Of a stretch of DNA of 64,000 bases, positions 17,585 through 26,521 are shown piece by piece. Source of the stretch: Elstera sp043721315 (GTDB taxonomy: Bacteria > Pseudomonadota > Alphaproteobacteria > Elsterales > Elsteraceae); the NCBI GenBank assembly GCA_043721315.1, contig JAYSQZ010000034.1:94582-158581 (forward strand). Direction: 5' to 3'. The first letter of the stretch is position 1, and the number at the start of each line of letters is the position of its first letter. A program made the translations under genes and the position numbers. The notes beneath the pieces are model-generated. The model was not told where the DNA came from and did no database searches. It saw only the letters and a program-made list of their open reading frames with translations.

Positions 17585-18298
17585 GTGTCTTCGCCAATTT
17601 TAGGATTTCGGGCAGGCTTTATGGCTTGCTTACCGCTTGCGTTGAGCGTGGTGGTGTTTGGGCTGGTCTATGGGCTGCTGGCCGCAGGCAAGGGCCTGAG
17701 CGTGGCCGAAACCGTGCTGATGAGCCTGATCGTTTTTGCAGGTTCTAGCCAATTGCTCGCGTTGGAGCTTTGGACTCAGCCGCCCGCCGTGGCCGTTCTG
17801 GCGCTGTCGGTGATGATTCTCAACCTGCGCTATCTGCTGCAAACTGCCGCCCTGAAAGACCTGCTATTGCCGCTAGGGTTGCCGCGCGCGCTTGCCGCAT
17901 CCGCCTTCAATGCCGATGAAAACTGGGCGGTGACGATCCAGGCTTTGCGCGGGCCACACGCGGCCTTCGTGCGCGCCAGCTATTACGTAGGGGCTGCTGC
18001 CTGCCTGTATTGCTTCTGGTCCGTGAGTGGCGGCATTGGGTGGTTTGCAGGCGGCCTCGTGCCTGATCCGCAAGCCTTGGGCCTTGGGATTGTTGGCACT
18101 GCCGTCTTCGTGTCCTTACTGCACGGGCTTTACCGGAGCCGCGCCGATTTTCTGCCCTGGGGTGCCGCCGCTGCCAGCGCCGGGATCGCCAGCCTCACGC
18201 TGCCGGGCGCTTGGTATATTCTCATCGGTGGTCTCGTTGGCGCACTCGCGGGGGCAGGGCGCGATAGCCTTAAAGCACACAAAGGAGCCGTAGCATGA
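17585..18298 (+). CDS. azlC: AzlC-type branched-chain amino acid exporter, large subunit
   Basis: AzlC-family membrane protein, 237 residues from GTG 17585, which follows GAGGGGG. It has six or more hydrophobic segments, with AGSSQLLALELW and LNLRYLLQTAALKDLL as family signatures and FNADENWAVTIQA. With AzlD it exports branched-chain amino acids or analogues. The stop overlaps the azlD start (ATGA). Confidence 0.88.
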   Translation: MSSPILGFRAGFMACLPLALSVVVFGLVYGLLAAGKGLSVAETVLMSLIVFAGSSQLLALELWTQPPAVAVLALSVMILNLRYLLQTAALKDLLLPLGLPRALAASAFNADENWAVTIQALRGPHAAFVRASYYVGAAACLYCFWSVSGGIGWFAGGLVPDPQALGLGIVGTAVFVSLLHGLYRSRADFLPWGAAAASAGIASLTLPGAWYILIGGLVGALAGAGRDSLKAHKGAVA

Positions 18299-18627
18299 AT
18301 TTCCCCACGCTGGCGGACATGCTCCGCGTTGATACCGCGACGCTCATCGCCTTCTTGGCGATGGGAGCCGCCACGTTCGCTGTGCGCGCAGGCGGGATTC
18401 TCATGGTGCGCTTCTTGCGCCCAACGCCGTTTCTCGATGCCTTCCTGCATCACCTGCCGGGGGCGATGTTCGTGGCTCTGGTGGTTCCGGCTTTGTTGAA
18501 GGGTGGCCCCCCGGAATGGGCAGGGGCCGCCGCCGCTTATCTTGGAATGCGCCTAACGGGGCAATTAGCGGTCGCGTTAGTCCTTGCCGTCGCGGCGACG
18601 GTCAGTCTTAAGCTCTTGGGTTTTTAG
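18295..18627 (+). CDS. azlD: AzlD-type branched-chain amino acid exporter, small subunit
   Basis: AzlD-domain protein of 110 residues with four short hydrophobic helices. It has the typical AATFAVRAGGILMVRFL near the N-terminus and FLHHLPGAMFVALVVPALL. It is translationally coupled to azlC by a 4-bp overlap. AzlCD pairs form an inner-membrane exporter. Confidence 0.88.
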   Translation: MNFPTLADMLRVDTATLIAFLAMGAATFAVRAGGILMVRFLRPTPFLDAFLHHLPGAMFVALVVPALLKGGPPEWAGAAAAYLGMRLTGQLAVALVLAVAATVSLKLLGF

Positions 18628-18643
18628 CCTGAGGATTACCGCT

Positions 18644-19285
18644 ATGTACACGCCCCCTGCCTTCGCCGAAACCGATCTAGCGGCGCTGCACGCTTTCATC
18701 GACGCGCACCCGTTTGCGCTGCTGGTCACGGCGGATGCGGCGGGCGGTGCCCCGCTGGCGACGCCGCTGCCGCTGATCGTGGTGCCAGAGCAAGGCGACA
18801 AGGGCACCCTCTACGGCCATTTCGCCAAGCCTAACCCACAGGGAGAGGCGGTGTTCAAATCGCCCTCGCGGGCGGTGTTCCAGGGGCCAGACGCCTATAT
18901 CTCCCCCGGCTGGTATCCCAGCAAGCGCGATCATGGCAAAGCAGTACCAACGTGGAACTATAGCGCCGTCGATTGCGTCGGCCAGGCCGAGCCGATGACC
19001 GAGCCTGAGGCGGTGCGCGCGCTCCTCGCCCGCCTCACCGCCAAATTCGAGACGGGCCGTGCCGAGCCGTGGTCGATGGGCGATGCGCCGGAAAGCTATA
19101 TCGCCGCTCTGCTGAAGGGCATCACCGCCTTCAAGCTGCCGATCACGGCGATCATCGGCAAACAGAAACTCTCGCAGAACCGTTCAGCGACCGACATCGC
19201 GGGCGTCATCAACGGTCTGCGTGCCGAAGCCGACCCGAAAGCCCATGCCATTGCCGAGGCGATGGCCGGGCTTTCGGGAGCTTAA
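18644..19285 (+). CDS. FMN-binding PaiB-type negative regulator
   Basis: A 213-residue PaiB-family flavin-binding protein (split-barrel). It starts MYTPPAFAETD, has ALLVTADAAGGAPLATPLPL, ISPGWYPSKRDHGKAVPTWNY and ends GKQKLSQNRSATDIAGVINGL. Family members were first described as repressors of sporulation and protease genes in Bacillus; in proteobacteria the function is unclear. ATG 18644 has GAGGAT upstream, 17 bp after azlD. Confidence 0.87.
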   Translation: MYTPPAFAETDLAALHAFIDAHPFALLVTADAAGGAPLATPLPLIVVPEQGDKGTLYGHFAKPNPQGEAVFKSPSRAVFQGPDAYISPGWYPSKRDHGKAVPTWNYSAVDCVGQAEPMTEPEAVRALLARLTAKFETGRAEPWSMGDAPESYIAALLKGITAFKLPITAIIGKQKLSQNRSATDIAGVINGLRAEADPKAHAIAEAMAGLSGA

Positions 19286-19288
19286 ACT

Positions 19289-19780
19289 CTACGCCGTCCC
19301 CACCGTTTCGTCCTGTTCGGCTTGCGCTGCGGCCATACGGCGGCGGAAGAGGTCGAGGAAGTCGATGGGTTGGACCATCAGCGGGGGGAAGCCGCCGTCG
19401 CGCACGGCGTTCGCCACGATGCTACGGGCGAAGGGGAACAGCAGGCGCGGCACTTCGATGAGCAGCACCGGCTGCAAATGCTCGTCGGGCACGTTCAGCG
19501 TCACGACGCCCGCGTAGGCGCATTCCACCAAGAAGGCCACATCGTCGTCATGCTTCGCGCTGGCGTTGATGCTGAGCAGCACTTCAAACAGGTTCGGCCC
19601 CAATTGGCGCGCGCCGACATCGACGCGCAGTTCCACGTCCGGCGCGCTTTGCTGCACCAGGCTTGCGGGGGCGTTGGGGTTCTCGAAGGACAGATCCTTC
19701 ACATATTGAACATTAATGGTAATCGGCGCGGCATCATTCTGTTCGCTGCCTTGACCGTTGGTCTGAGTGTCTTCGCTCAT
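19289..19780 (-). CDS. secB: Protein-export chaperone SecB
   Basis: SecB, 163 residues, keeps secretory precursors unfolded and delivers them to SecA. It has APITINVQYVKDLSFENPNAP, the beta-rich core, and GGFPPLMVQPIDFLDLFRRR near the C-terminus. It converges with the PaiB-like gene, with 3 bp between their stops. In alphaproteobacteria secB commonly sits near timA and mltA, as here. Confidence 0.95.
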   Translation of the reverse strand: MSEDTQTNGQGSEQNDAAPITINVQYVKDLSFENPNAPASLVQQSAPDVELRVDVGARQLGPNLFEVLLSINASAKHDDDVAFLVECAYAGVVTLNVPDEHLQPVLLIEVPRLLFPFARSIVANAVRDGGFPPLMVQPIDFLDLFRRRMAAAQAEQDETVGTA

Positions 19781-19842
19781 CTCTCGTGTATCCTATGAAA
19801 TAAGGTCGCCCCAGCCGAGGCGTAACGCTCCCGTAGCACGGC

Positions 19843-20400
19843 TCAGGTTGCGTGTACAACCGTGGCGGCGCTGGGATTGGCGGGAACTTTCACCACCGAA
19901 CAATTGCCCACGGGCAAGCCCGTGACTGCTTGAATGAAGCCCCAGTGCGAGACGATCAATAAATCGTCGCGCGCCGCGTGCGCGGCGGTATCGGCCACGA
20001 AGCGCGCGGCCCGCAGTTGCAATGCGCTCACTGGCTCTTCGTGATCGGGCCACCATTGCGGGGCGAGGTGATCGAAGCTGAGGTGCGGAAAGCTCTCCCG
20101 CAGTACCTGCGGGGTGCTGCCATAGTCGCAGAAATACGCCGCGCGCTCCCCCACCAACGGCGTTACCGTGTGGATTTGCCCGCGCAGATGCTCGGCGATA
20201 ATCTCGGCGGTTTGCAGCGCGCGCCGGTAGGGACTCGACCAGATTTCGCGGACAGGGCCGTAGGCGGCGATGATTTTGGCGGCGGTGCGGGCTTGCGCCC
20301 GGCCTTCGTCGGTCAAATCGGGATCGCGGATGCCGGGATCGCGGCGCGTTCGGTTGAAATGCGCGTTGAACTCCGACTGTCCATGACGGACCATCAACAT
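19843..20400 (-). CDS. Histidine phosphatase family protein
   Basis: A 185-residue phosphoglycerate-mutase-like phosphatase. The catalytic motif MVRHGQSEFN is at the N-terminus, then DPDLTDEGRAQA, SPYRRALQTAEIIAE and the second histidine in LLIVSHWGF. Substrates range from sugar phosphates to small metabolites and cannot be told from sequence. Confidence 0.85.
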   Translation of the reverse strand: MLMVRHGQSEFNAHFNRTRRDPGIRDPDLTDEGRAQARTAAKIIAAYGPVREIWSSPYRRALQTAEIIAEHLRGQIHTVTPLVGERAAYFCDYGSTPQVLRESFPHLSFDHLAPQWWPDHEEPVSALQLRAARFVADTAAHAARDDLLIVSHWGFIQAVTGLPVGNCSVVKVPANPSAATVVHAT

Positions 20401-20592
20401 GATGAAACCGGCTCCCTTTTAATTCTGCCAGGGGGGAGAATAGAGGGCCGAGGGCGCTACGGCTAGTCGCCGTGGCAGCTTAGGGCCATGATTTTGTGCC
20501 TAGCCCTCTTCGGGCCGCTTGCCCTTTGAGAGGCGGGGGCCTATGTAGGGACAAGGAATTTTCCGCCCAACTGTTGGAATCGAGGGTGCCTC

Positions 20593-21234
20593 GTGCTGGA
20601 ATCCATCGTTCTATTTGCGGTGATCGCCGCGTTTCTGTTGTTCCGCCTGCTGTCCGTGCTCGGCCAGCGCACGGGGGACGAACGCCCACGGCCCAACCCG
20701 CTAGAACGCACTGCCGACGCCGACCAAGCCGACTCCATGAGCGGCCCTGGGAGCGGCCCTGGGAGCGGCCCTGGCAAAATTCTCCCCTTCCCAACCCCCG
20801 CCCCGCGCGCCCAACGCCCGGTCGATGAGCCGCGCTCCTTGGCGGAGGGGATCGAAGAGCTTGGCCAGTTCGATGGGAGCTTCGAGGAAGTCTCCTTCCT
20901 CGGCGGCGCGCGCGGCGCGTATGAGATGATCGTGCAAGCCTATGCCGATGGCAGTACAGAGACGCTGCGCCCGCTTCTAAGCGAGAGCGTTTTCCGCGAT
21001 TTCCAAGCGGCCATCCAGCAGCGCGGCGCGCCGGAACCGGTTCCGCTGGTTCGCATCATCGCCGCCGATCTTACCGATGTGCGGATGGATGGGCCGATTG
21101 CCTTGGTTACAGTGCGCTTTGTGTCAGAACAGGTCGGCGGCGGCGAAATTAGCGATGTCTGGACCTTCCGCCGCGATGTGCAAAACCAAGATCCGAACTG
21201 GCAGTTGAGCCAAACCCGCGCGGGCGTTGTCTAA
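20593..21234 (+). CDS. TimA (Tim44-like) membrane-anchored protein
   Basis: A 213-residue protein with one N-terminal membrane segment (ESIVLFAVIAAFLLFRLLSVL), a proline-rich linker and a C-terminal Tim44-like domain (LRPLLSESVFRDFQAAI, VRFVSEQVGG, DVWTFRRDV). Bacterial TimA relates to the mitochondrial import motor subunit Tim44, and its role is not established. The start is GTG 20593. The linker contains a 12-bp tandem repeat. mltA follows in the same direction, a conserved order. Confidence 0.82.
   Translation: MLESIVLFAVIAAFLLFRLLSVLGQRTGDERPRPNPLERTADADQADSMSGPGSGPGSGPGKILPFPTPAPRAQRPVDEPRSLAEGIEELGQFDGSFEEVSFLGGARGAYEMIVQAYADGSTETLRPLLSESVFRDFQAAIQQRGAPEPVPLVRIIAADLTDVRMDGPIALVTVRFVSEQVGGGEISDVWTFRRDVQNQDPNWQLSQTRAGVV
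20741..20774 (+). repeat. 12-bp tandem repeat in timA
   Basis: Units of GCGGCCCTGGGA begin at 20741, 20753 and 20765 (2.8 copies), encoding SGPGSGPGSGPG in the linker. The frame is preserved by any copy-number change. Confidence 0.95.
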
Positions 21235-21314
21235 CCCTCACTCCGTCTCTGCTGGCAGCCGCAGGCGGGGCGGGGTGCCGGGCTTTTTCCCCGTCCCCGC
21301 CGGTTGATCGTCTG

Positions 21315-22541
21315 ATGGTTTTCTTTCCGGCCCCTTCCCTGTTACGATTCTTTGCCCCCTTGGTGGTCAGCACGCTGCTGCTATCGGCCTGCGGCGATAG
21401 GGGGGGGCGCGGCCCGGCCACGGGCACCACCGAGCCGTCGCTCCCCGATCAAGTGGTTTTGAAGCCCGCGAAATTCAGCGATCTCGCCGACTGGTCGCAG
21501 GATGATCTGCTGGCGGCAAAGCCTGCCCTGACGCGTAGTTGCGATCGGCTGACGGGGCAAGACGATGCCCGCCCTGTTGGCCCCAATGGGCAGGGCGGCA
21601 AAGTTGCGGACTGGCGCGCGGGCTGCACGGCAATTGCTCAGGCCAGTACGACACCCGCCCTCAAACAAGCGCTGGAAAGCCATTTCCAACCTTTCGAGGT
21701 GAGCGGGCGCGACGGGCGGCAGGGGTTGTTCACCGGCTATTACGAGGCCGAGTTGCGCGGCGCGCGCCGGGCTGGCGGTATTTTCCAAACCCCGCTCTAC
21801 CGCCGCCCCGAAGACCTGATTTCCGTAGAACTGGCCGATTGGCGGGCCGACTGGCGCGGCCAGCGCATTGCGGGCCGGGTCGTCGAAGGCCGCTTGCGCC
21901 CCTATGCCGACCGCAAGGCGATTGAAGCGGGTAGCCTGCGCGGGCGCGGGTTGGAACTCGTGTGGGTCGATGATCCCGTCGATGCGTTCTTTCTGCAAAT
22001 CCAAGGCTCGGGCCGCGTGATTCTGCCCGATGGGCAGGTGATGCGCGTCGGTTTCGCGGCCCAGAACGGGCAAGCCTATGTGCCGATTGGCCGCGTGCTG
22101 GCCGATAGGGGCGCGATCCCGCGCGATGAAGTCTCGATGCAGAGCATCCGCGCGTGGCTGAGTGCCAACCCCAAAGAGGCGGCAGAGGTGATGAACGCCA
22201 ACCCGTCCTTTGTGTTTTTCCGGGAACTTTCAGGTGATGGGCCGCTGGGCGCGCAGGGCGTTGCGCTCACGCCGGGCCGCTCGCTTGCCATTGATCCCAG
22301 CTTCATGCCCTTGGGCGCGCCCGTGTGGCTGGAGTTGGAGGATGTTCCCGGCGAGGGTAGCAAGACCGGGCCGGTGCGCCGCCTCGTCGTCGCGCAAGAT
22401 ACCGGCGGCGCTATTCGCGGCCCCGTGCGCGGCGATTTGTTTTGGGGCTATGGCGATGTCGCCGCTGATCGGGCTGGGCGGATGAAGGCCAAGGGCCGCT
22501 ACTTCGTGCTGCTGCCACGCGGCACGGCCCCCGTTGGTTGA
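21315..22541 (+). CDS. mltA: Membrane-bound lytic murein transglycosylase A
   Basis: MltA, 408 residues, cleaves peptidoglycan glycan strands to anhydro-muropeptides. The N-terminal signal ends in a lipobox (LLLSAC), so it should be a lipoprotein. The MltA domain has GLFTGYYEAELRGAR, and the 3D domain has AIDPSFMPLGAPVWLEL and VVAQDTGGAIRGPVRGDLFW, with the catalytic aspartate in AQDTG. Eight G in a row at 21400-21407 follow the lipobox cysteine codon; slippage there would frameshift nearly the whole enzyme. Confidence 0.94.
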   Translation: MVFFPAPSLLRFFAPLVVSTLLLSACGDRGGRGPATGTTEPSLPDQVVLKPAKFSDLADWSQDDLLAAKPALTRSCDRLTGQDDARPVGPNGQGGKVADWRAGCTAIAQASTTPALKQALESHFQPFEVSGRDGRQGLFTGYYEAELRGARRAGGIFQTPLYRRPEDLISVELADWRADWRGQRIAGRVVEGRLRPYADRKAIEAGSLRGRGLELVWVDDPVDAFFLQIQGSGRVILPDGQVMRVGFAAQNGQAYVPIGRVLADRGAIPRDEVSMQSIRAWLSANPKEAAEVMNANPSFVFFRELSGDGPLGAQGVALTPGRSLAIDPSFMPLGAPVWLELEDVPGEGSKTGPVRRLVVAQDTGGAIRGPVRGDLFWGYGDVAADRAGRMKAKGRYFVLLPRGTAPVG

Positions 22542-22637
22542 CGCTGTGAGATGACGCCGCCTCTTCACTTGCATTTTAAGCGCGTCTGACCAACCATCTG
22601 CCTAGTTTTAAGGGTTTTCGGACGCCGGGAGAAAAAC

Positions 22638-23579
22638 ATGGCCGATGGTAAGTATCGACTGATTACGCGCAGCGATTTCGACGGGTTGGTGTGCGGCGCG
22701 TTGCTGAAGGAACTCGATCTGATCGACGATGTTCTGTTCGTCCACCCCAAGGATATGCAGGACGGTAAAGTCCCCGTGACCGACCGGGACATTATCTGCA
22801 ACCTGCCCCATGTACCGGGGGCGGCGCTGACGTTCGATCATCATTCGTCGGAGCTGGAGCGGCAGGGCGAGCAAGCGGGCGTGGTGATTGATGCTGATGC
22901 GCCGTCCGCCGCCCGCGTTGTCTGGCGGCACTACGGCGGGGCCGATCATTTCCCCGAAAGCCTCGACGAGATGATGTTCGCCGTGGACCGCGCCGATAGC
23001 GCCGATTGGACCCTCGATGAAGTGCTGGATGCCGAAGGCTGGACTCTGCTGTCCTTCATGATGGATAGCCGCACGGGCTTGGGGCGTTTTCGCGATTTCC
23101 GCATTTCCAATTATGACCTGATGATGAAGCTGATGGAAATGCTGCGGACGGGCGAGATTGCCCCGGTCGTAGCCGACCCGGACGTGCAAGAGCGCGTGGC
23201 GATGTACCAAGAGCAGCAAACGCAGTTTAAGTTGCAGTTGGAGCGCATTGGCCGGATCGAAGGCAATGTGGTCGTGCTTGACCTGCGCGAGGAAGAGCAG
23301 ATTTTTGCCGGCAACCGCTTTTTCATTTACGCTATGTACCCGTCTTCCTTAATCTCGATGCACGTCATGTGGGGCCGGGAAAAGCAGAACGTAGTGCTAG
23401 CGTGCGGCAAATCCATCTTCGATCGTACCTCCACGGTCAATATCGGCTCGCTCATGCTGCGCTACGGCGGCGGCGGGCATTCAGCCGCAGGCACGTGCCA
23501 AGTGCCGCCTGAGCGGGTTGAGGCCATCATTGCCGAACTGCTGCCCGAGATGCAGGCGAGCGAAAACGACGAAGGCTAA
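22638..23579 (+). CDS. DHH-family phosphoesterase (exopolyphosphatase-related)
   Basis: A 313-residue DHH phosphoesterase. The metal motifs are ITRSDFDGLVCGALL, FDHHSSE (the DHH signature) and VDRADSADW. The C-terminal DHHA1 domain has LRYGGGGHSAAGTCQV. Relatives cleave nanoRNA, cyclic dinucleotides or polyphosphate. GGGAGAAAAAC precedes the ATG. The substrate is unassigned. Confidence 0.82.
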   Translation: MADGKYRLITRSDFDGLVCGALLKELDLIDDVLFVHPKDMQDGKVPVTDRDIICNLPHVPGAALTFDHHSSELERQGEQAGVVIDADAPSAARVVWRHYGGADHFPESLDEMMFAVDRADSADWTLDEVLDAEGWTLLSFMMDSRTGLGRFRDFRISNYDLMMKLMEMLRTGEIAPVVADPDVQERVAMYQEQQTQFKLQLERIGRIEGNVVVLDLREEEQIFAGNRFFIYAMYPSSLISMHVMWGREKQNVVLACGKSIFDRTSTVNIGSLMLRYGGGGHSAAGTCQVPPERVEAIIAELLPEMQASENDEG

Positions 23580-23607
23580 AACCCCGAGTCCGATCAACGC
23601 TTTTCGC

Positions 23608-23636
23608 TTGACGCTTAACCCGGCGCTGCCTATACA
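23608..23636 (+). promoter_or_regulatory. Sigma-70-type promoter for rpmB
   Basis: TTGACG at 23608-23613 and TATACA at 23631-23636 are separated by exactly 17 bp, about 85 bp before the rpmB start. Confidence 0.65.
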
Positions 23637-23720
23637 CGCCGTCTCTCAGACCGTTCCGAGGGCCTTCGGGTTTTCGGGACAGTTGTTCAGGATTAACCGT
23701 TACATATAGGGGATACGGTC

Positions 23721-24017
23721 ATGGCGAGACGGTGCGCCGTCACCGGCAAAGGTGTGCTCACTGGCAATAATGTCAGCCACGCCAACAATAAGTCGCGTCG
23801 GCGTTATCTGCCGAACCTTCAGGTTGCCTCGCTGACCAGCGACACCCTGGGGCGTGTGGTGCGTATGCGCCTCTCGACGAATGCCATCCGCTCCATCGAG
23901 CACGCAGGCGGCCTGGACGCCTATCTTGGTAAGGCCCGCTCGTCGGAACTTACCGGCGATGTGTTGCGCTTGAAGAAGCAGATCGACAAGGCGACCGCCG
24001 CTAAGGTTGCTGCCTAA
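23721..24017 (+). CDS. rpmB: 50S ribosomal protein L28
   Basis: L28, 98 residues, the long alphaproteobacterial form. It starts ARRCAVTGKGVLTGNNVSHANNKSRRRYLPNLQ, here split as ARRCAVTGKGVLTGNNVSH and ANNKSRRRYLPNLQ, and has STNAIRSIEHAGGLDAYL. A strong promoter lies upstream and a strong intrinsic terminator directly downstream, so it is probably a single-gene transcript. Confidence 0.97.
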   Translation: MARRCAVTGKGVLTGNNVSHANNKSRRRYLPNLQVASLTSDTLGRVVRMRLSTNAIRSIEHAGGLDAYLGKARSSELTGDVLRLKKQIDKATAAKVAA

Positions 24018-24036
24018 GCCTTTATCGGCCTCGGCT

Positions 24037-24075
24037 AAAAAAACCCCGCAGGGATCGCCCGGCGGGGTTTTTTTT
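24037..24075 (+). terminator. Strong intrinsic terminator after rpmB
   Basis: AAACCCCGC at 24041-24049 pairs with GCGGGGTTT at 24062-24070, followed by a T-run to 24075. It can also work on the minus strand because of the A-run at 24037-24043. Confidence 0.92.
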
Positions 24076-24148
24076 GGGCGCCAACTGGCGTCTCCAAGCG
24101 CGGACGGTTAAGATACCGCAGCAATTGTTCACCAAGGGGGGGGAAGGC

Positions 24149-24835
24149 GTGGCCCACGCTTCAGCACTGTCCGACACCGATCCGCGCGAGCTGGAGTTTC
24201 CAAACCTGCGCGTGCTGAAGCACCCGCTGATCCAGCATAAGCTCTCCCATATGCGTGATGCTGCCACCTCGACCGTGCGGTTTCGGCAGTTGCTGCACGA
24301 AATCTCGCTGTTGATGGGCTATGAGATCACCCGCGACCTGCCGCTGACCTTAGAGCGCATCACCACCCCGATTGAAGACATGGACGCGCCGGTGATTGCG
24401 GGGAAGAAAGTGGCGGTGGTTTCCATCCTGCGCGCCGGCCTCGGCATGGTCGAAGGGCTGCTGGATTTAGTCCCCTCCGCGCGCCAGGGCCATATCGGCC
24501 TGTACCGCGACCCGCACACTAAGAAGCCGGTGGAATATCTTATCCGGCTGCCCACCCCCGGCGGGCGCATGTTTATTCTGGCCGATCCGATGCTGGCAAC
24601 CGGCAACTCCGCCGTTCACGCCGTCGATGTCCTACTGAAGAATAATGTGCCGCGCGAGAATATCCGCTTCATGGCGCTGGTGGCCGTACCGGAGGGGATG
24701 CGCGTGTTCAACGCCAACTACCCGGACGTGCCGGTCTATGCCGCCGCCCTCGACAGCCATTTGAACGAGCACGCCTATATCGTCCCCGGCCTTGGCGATG
24801 CGGGCGATAGATTGTTTGGCACTAAGGATCACTAA
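24149..24835 (+). CDS. upp: Uracil phosphoribosyltransferase
   Basis: UPRT, 228 residues, makes UMP from uracil and PRPP in pyrimidine salvage. It has FPNLRVLKHPLIQHKLSHMR, the PRPP loop LADPMLATGNSA and the uracil-binding end YIVPGLGDAGDRLFGT. The start is GTG 24149, after a GGGGGGGGAAGG ribosome site. The N-terminus is about 20 residues longer than in E. coli Upp. Confidence 0.94.
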   Translation: MAHASALSDTDPRELEFPNLRVLKHPLIQHKLSHMRDAATSTVRFRQLLHEISLLMGYEITRDLPLTLERITTPIEDMDAPVIAGKKVAVVSILRAGLGMVEGLLDLVPSARQGHIGLYRDPHTKKPVEYLIRLPTPGGRMFILADPMLATGNSAVHAVDVLLKNNVPRENIRFMALVAVPEGMRVFNANYPDVPVYAAALDSHLNEHAYIVPGLGDAGDRLFGTKDH

Positions 24836-24905
24836 AAGCGCAAATGCGGCGTGGCAGAAGCATTGACCTTTCGCCACGCCGCTTAGGCCCTCATCGGGTT
24901 CGACG

Positions 24906-25589
24906 TTAGCCAAAGTCCAGTGCGGGCGCTGCTGGCGTCAGCCGCTGCTGCCGCCCCGGAACCTTCAGCGCTGACGCGAGTGCATTGAGGGCGGCTGACA
25001 CCGTTTCCGCCCCTTCAGCGTGCATAGCCTCGACCACGATCAGGACAGACTGCGTTTGCGCACTGACGGCCGATTGACGGCTTTGCCGATGGCACCAGCG
25101 GCGGGCATGGGCGGCTCCGGCGCTATCTGCAAAGATCACCTCCCCCGCTACCGGGGCTTCCTGCGTGCCGGAGAAATCCTCATAGATTTCGGATCCGTTG
25201 GCAGGCCGGACGGTAAGAGCACCGGAAACTCGCGCCGTATCGAACAGCGCCACCGGCACACCGAAAGCGGTAGAAACCGCATTCCCGAGGGAAATCAGCG
25301 GTAAGAGGGCCGGAAGATCGCCGCTCTGCCGCAGACGCCGCAGCAGCGATTCCGCCGCACAGCGATATTGTGTCGGCTTTAGGCCCATCCGGTTGAAGGC
25401 CCGGCGCCAGGCCTGAATTTCCGGCCAATCGCCCTCCGGTGCAGCGGCCAATCGGGCGCGCGCCCGGTCCGTCCAATCGGCGATCATCGGCTCCCAATCC
25501 CCGTCGGGTGCCAACGCGTTGACCGCCATCGCTTCAACGCTGAGTTCAGGATACGTTGCCCAAATTTCTGGGGCGTGGAAAAATCGCAT
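24906..25589 (-). CDS. B3/4 domain protein (PheRS beta-like)
   Basis: A 227-residue B3/4-domain protein: FNRMGLKPTQYRCAAESLLRRL, then PLISLGNAVSTAFGVPVALFD are typical. The domain occurs in phenylalanyl-tRNA synthetase beta, and free-standing copies may edit or deacylate tRNA; this is inference. ATG 25589 has GGAGAG upstream; a longer frame to 25949 overlaps the upstream AraC gene. It lies 77 bp after an AraC regulator on the same strand. Confidence 0.78.
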   Translation of the reverse strand: MRFFHAPEIWATYPELSVEAMAVNALAPDGDWEPMIADWTDRARARLAAAPEGDWPEIQAWRRAFNRMGLKPTQYRCAAESLLRRLRQSGDLPALLPLISLGNAVSTAFGVPVALFDTARVSGALTVRPANGSEIYEDFSGTQEAPVAGEVIFADSAGAAHARRWCHRQSRQSAVSAQTQSVLIVVEAMHAEGAETVSAALNALASALKVPGRQQRLTPAAPALDFG

Positions 25590-25666
25590 TGTTCGCTCTC
25601 CGCATTCACTGTGTGCCGAGAGAACGCCCTTTGCCGGTCTATCGTCTTGAAGAAAATTGCAGCCTA

Positions 25667-26449
25667 TCAAACCCGCGCGAACGCCCCCGGCGCGAGACCA
25701 TAAACCCGGCGGAACAGCCGGGTCATATGGCTTTGGTCGGCAAAACCGCTCGCGGCGGCGGCCTCGGCCAAAGGGGTGCCACTCAGGATCATTCGCCGCG
25801 CCGCTTGCACGCGTCGCTGCAGCCGGTAGGCGTGAGGGGTCAACCCGGTTAAGCGCGCAAAACTGCGCAGAAGTTGAAACCGGCTGACATTCGCCCGCGC
25901 CGCCAACGCTGCCAACGGAATATCGGCCTCTGGTTCCGCATCGATCCAATCGCGGATCGCCAGCAGGGCACGCGGTGTGCCGATGGGGCGGTTTTCGGAT
26001 TGCAGGAGGGGTGCCAGCAATGACAGGAGAGCTTCTTCGCCTGCGGCCCAGTCTTCCTCAGCCGCGATCAGCGCTCGCAAACGCTGAGTGAGCGGCAAGG
26101 CCCGATAGACCGGCTGGGAAAATTCGAACCGCAGACCGGAACCTGGGGAAATATCCTCTGCGGCTGCCGCGACCAAGGCAGGGGGCAGATAAAGAATCGT
26201 CCACCGTCGTCCGCCATCGCCTAGGGGGGCGCCATCGTGGACCTCACCCGGATTGACGGTGATGACGTCGCCCGCTTCCGCCTCCACGAGCCCGCGCCCG
26301 CTCCATGATTTCTGCGCGCCGTGCTCGATGAGACCAATGCCGAAAAGGTCGTGGTGATGCTTTGGGAAGCGATGGTCGCTCGCCGCCGTCACGGCATAGC
26401 CGCCCGGTAGAGCAAGGGGGCGCAGACGAAAGGCAGTGGCAGCAGACAT
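25667..26449 (-). CDS. AraC family transcriptional regulator
   Basis: A 260-residue AraC regulator. The N-terminal cupin sensor has RFPKHHHDLFGIGLIEHG and VITVNPGEVHDG. The C-terminal double helix-turn-helix has IPLAALAARANVSRFQLLRSF and LAEAAAASGFADQSHMTRLF. The start is ATG 26449. The adjacent downstream B3/4 gene is its likely partner, but no operator is visible. Confidence 0.9.
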   Translation of the reverse strand: MSAATAFRLRPLALPGGYAVTAASDHRFPKHHHDLFGIGLIEHGAQKSWSGRGLVEAEAGDVITVNPGEVHDGAPLGDGGRRWTILYLPPALVAAAAEDISPGSGLRFEFSQPVYRALPLTQRLRALIAAEEDWAAGEEALLSLLAPLLQSENRPIGTPRALLAIRDWIDAEPEADIPLAALAARANVSRFQLLRSFARLTGLTPHAYRLQRRVQAARRMILSGTPLAEAAAASGFADQSHMTRLFRRVYGLAPGAFARV

Positions 26450-26521
26450 GCCCAAAGCCTATATCAAATCGCGCCACCACGCGAGCACCGCCGCGAACCG
26501 ACCAGCCTAACGCCGCCTGCG

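Noticed and set aside
24074..24148. Longer Upp N-terminus
   Set aside because: It overlaps the rpmB terminator and has no family similarity; GTG 24149 has a strong ribosome site.
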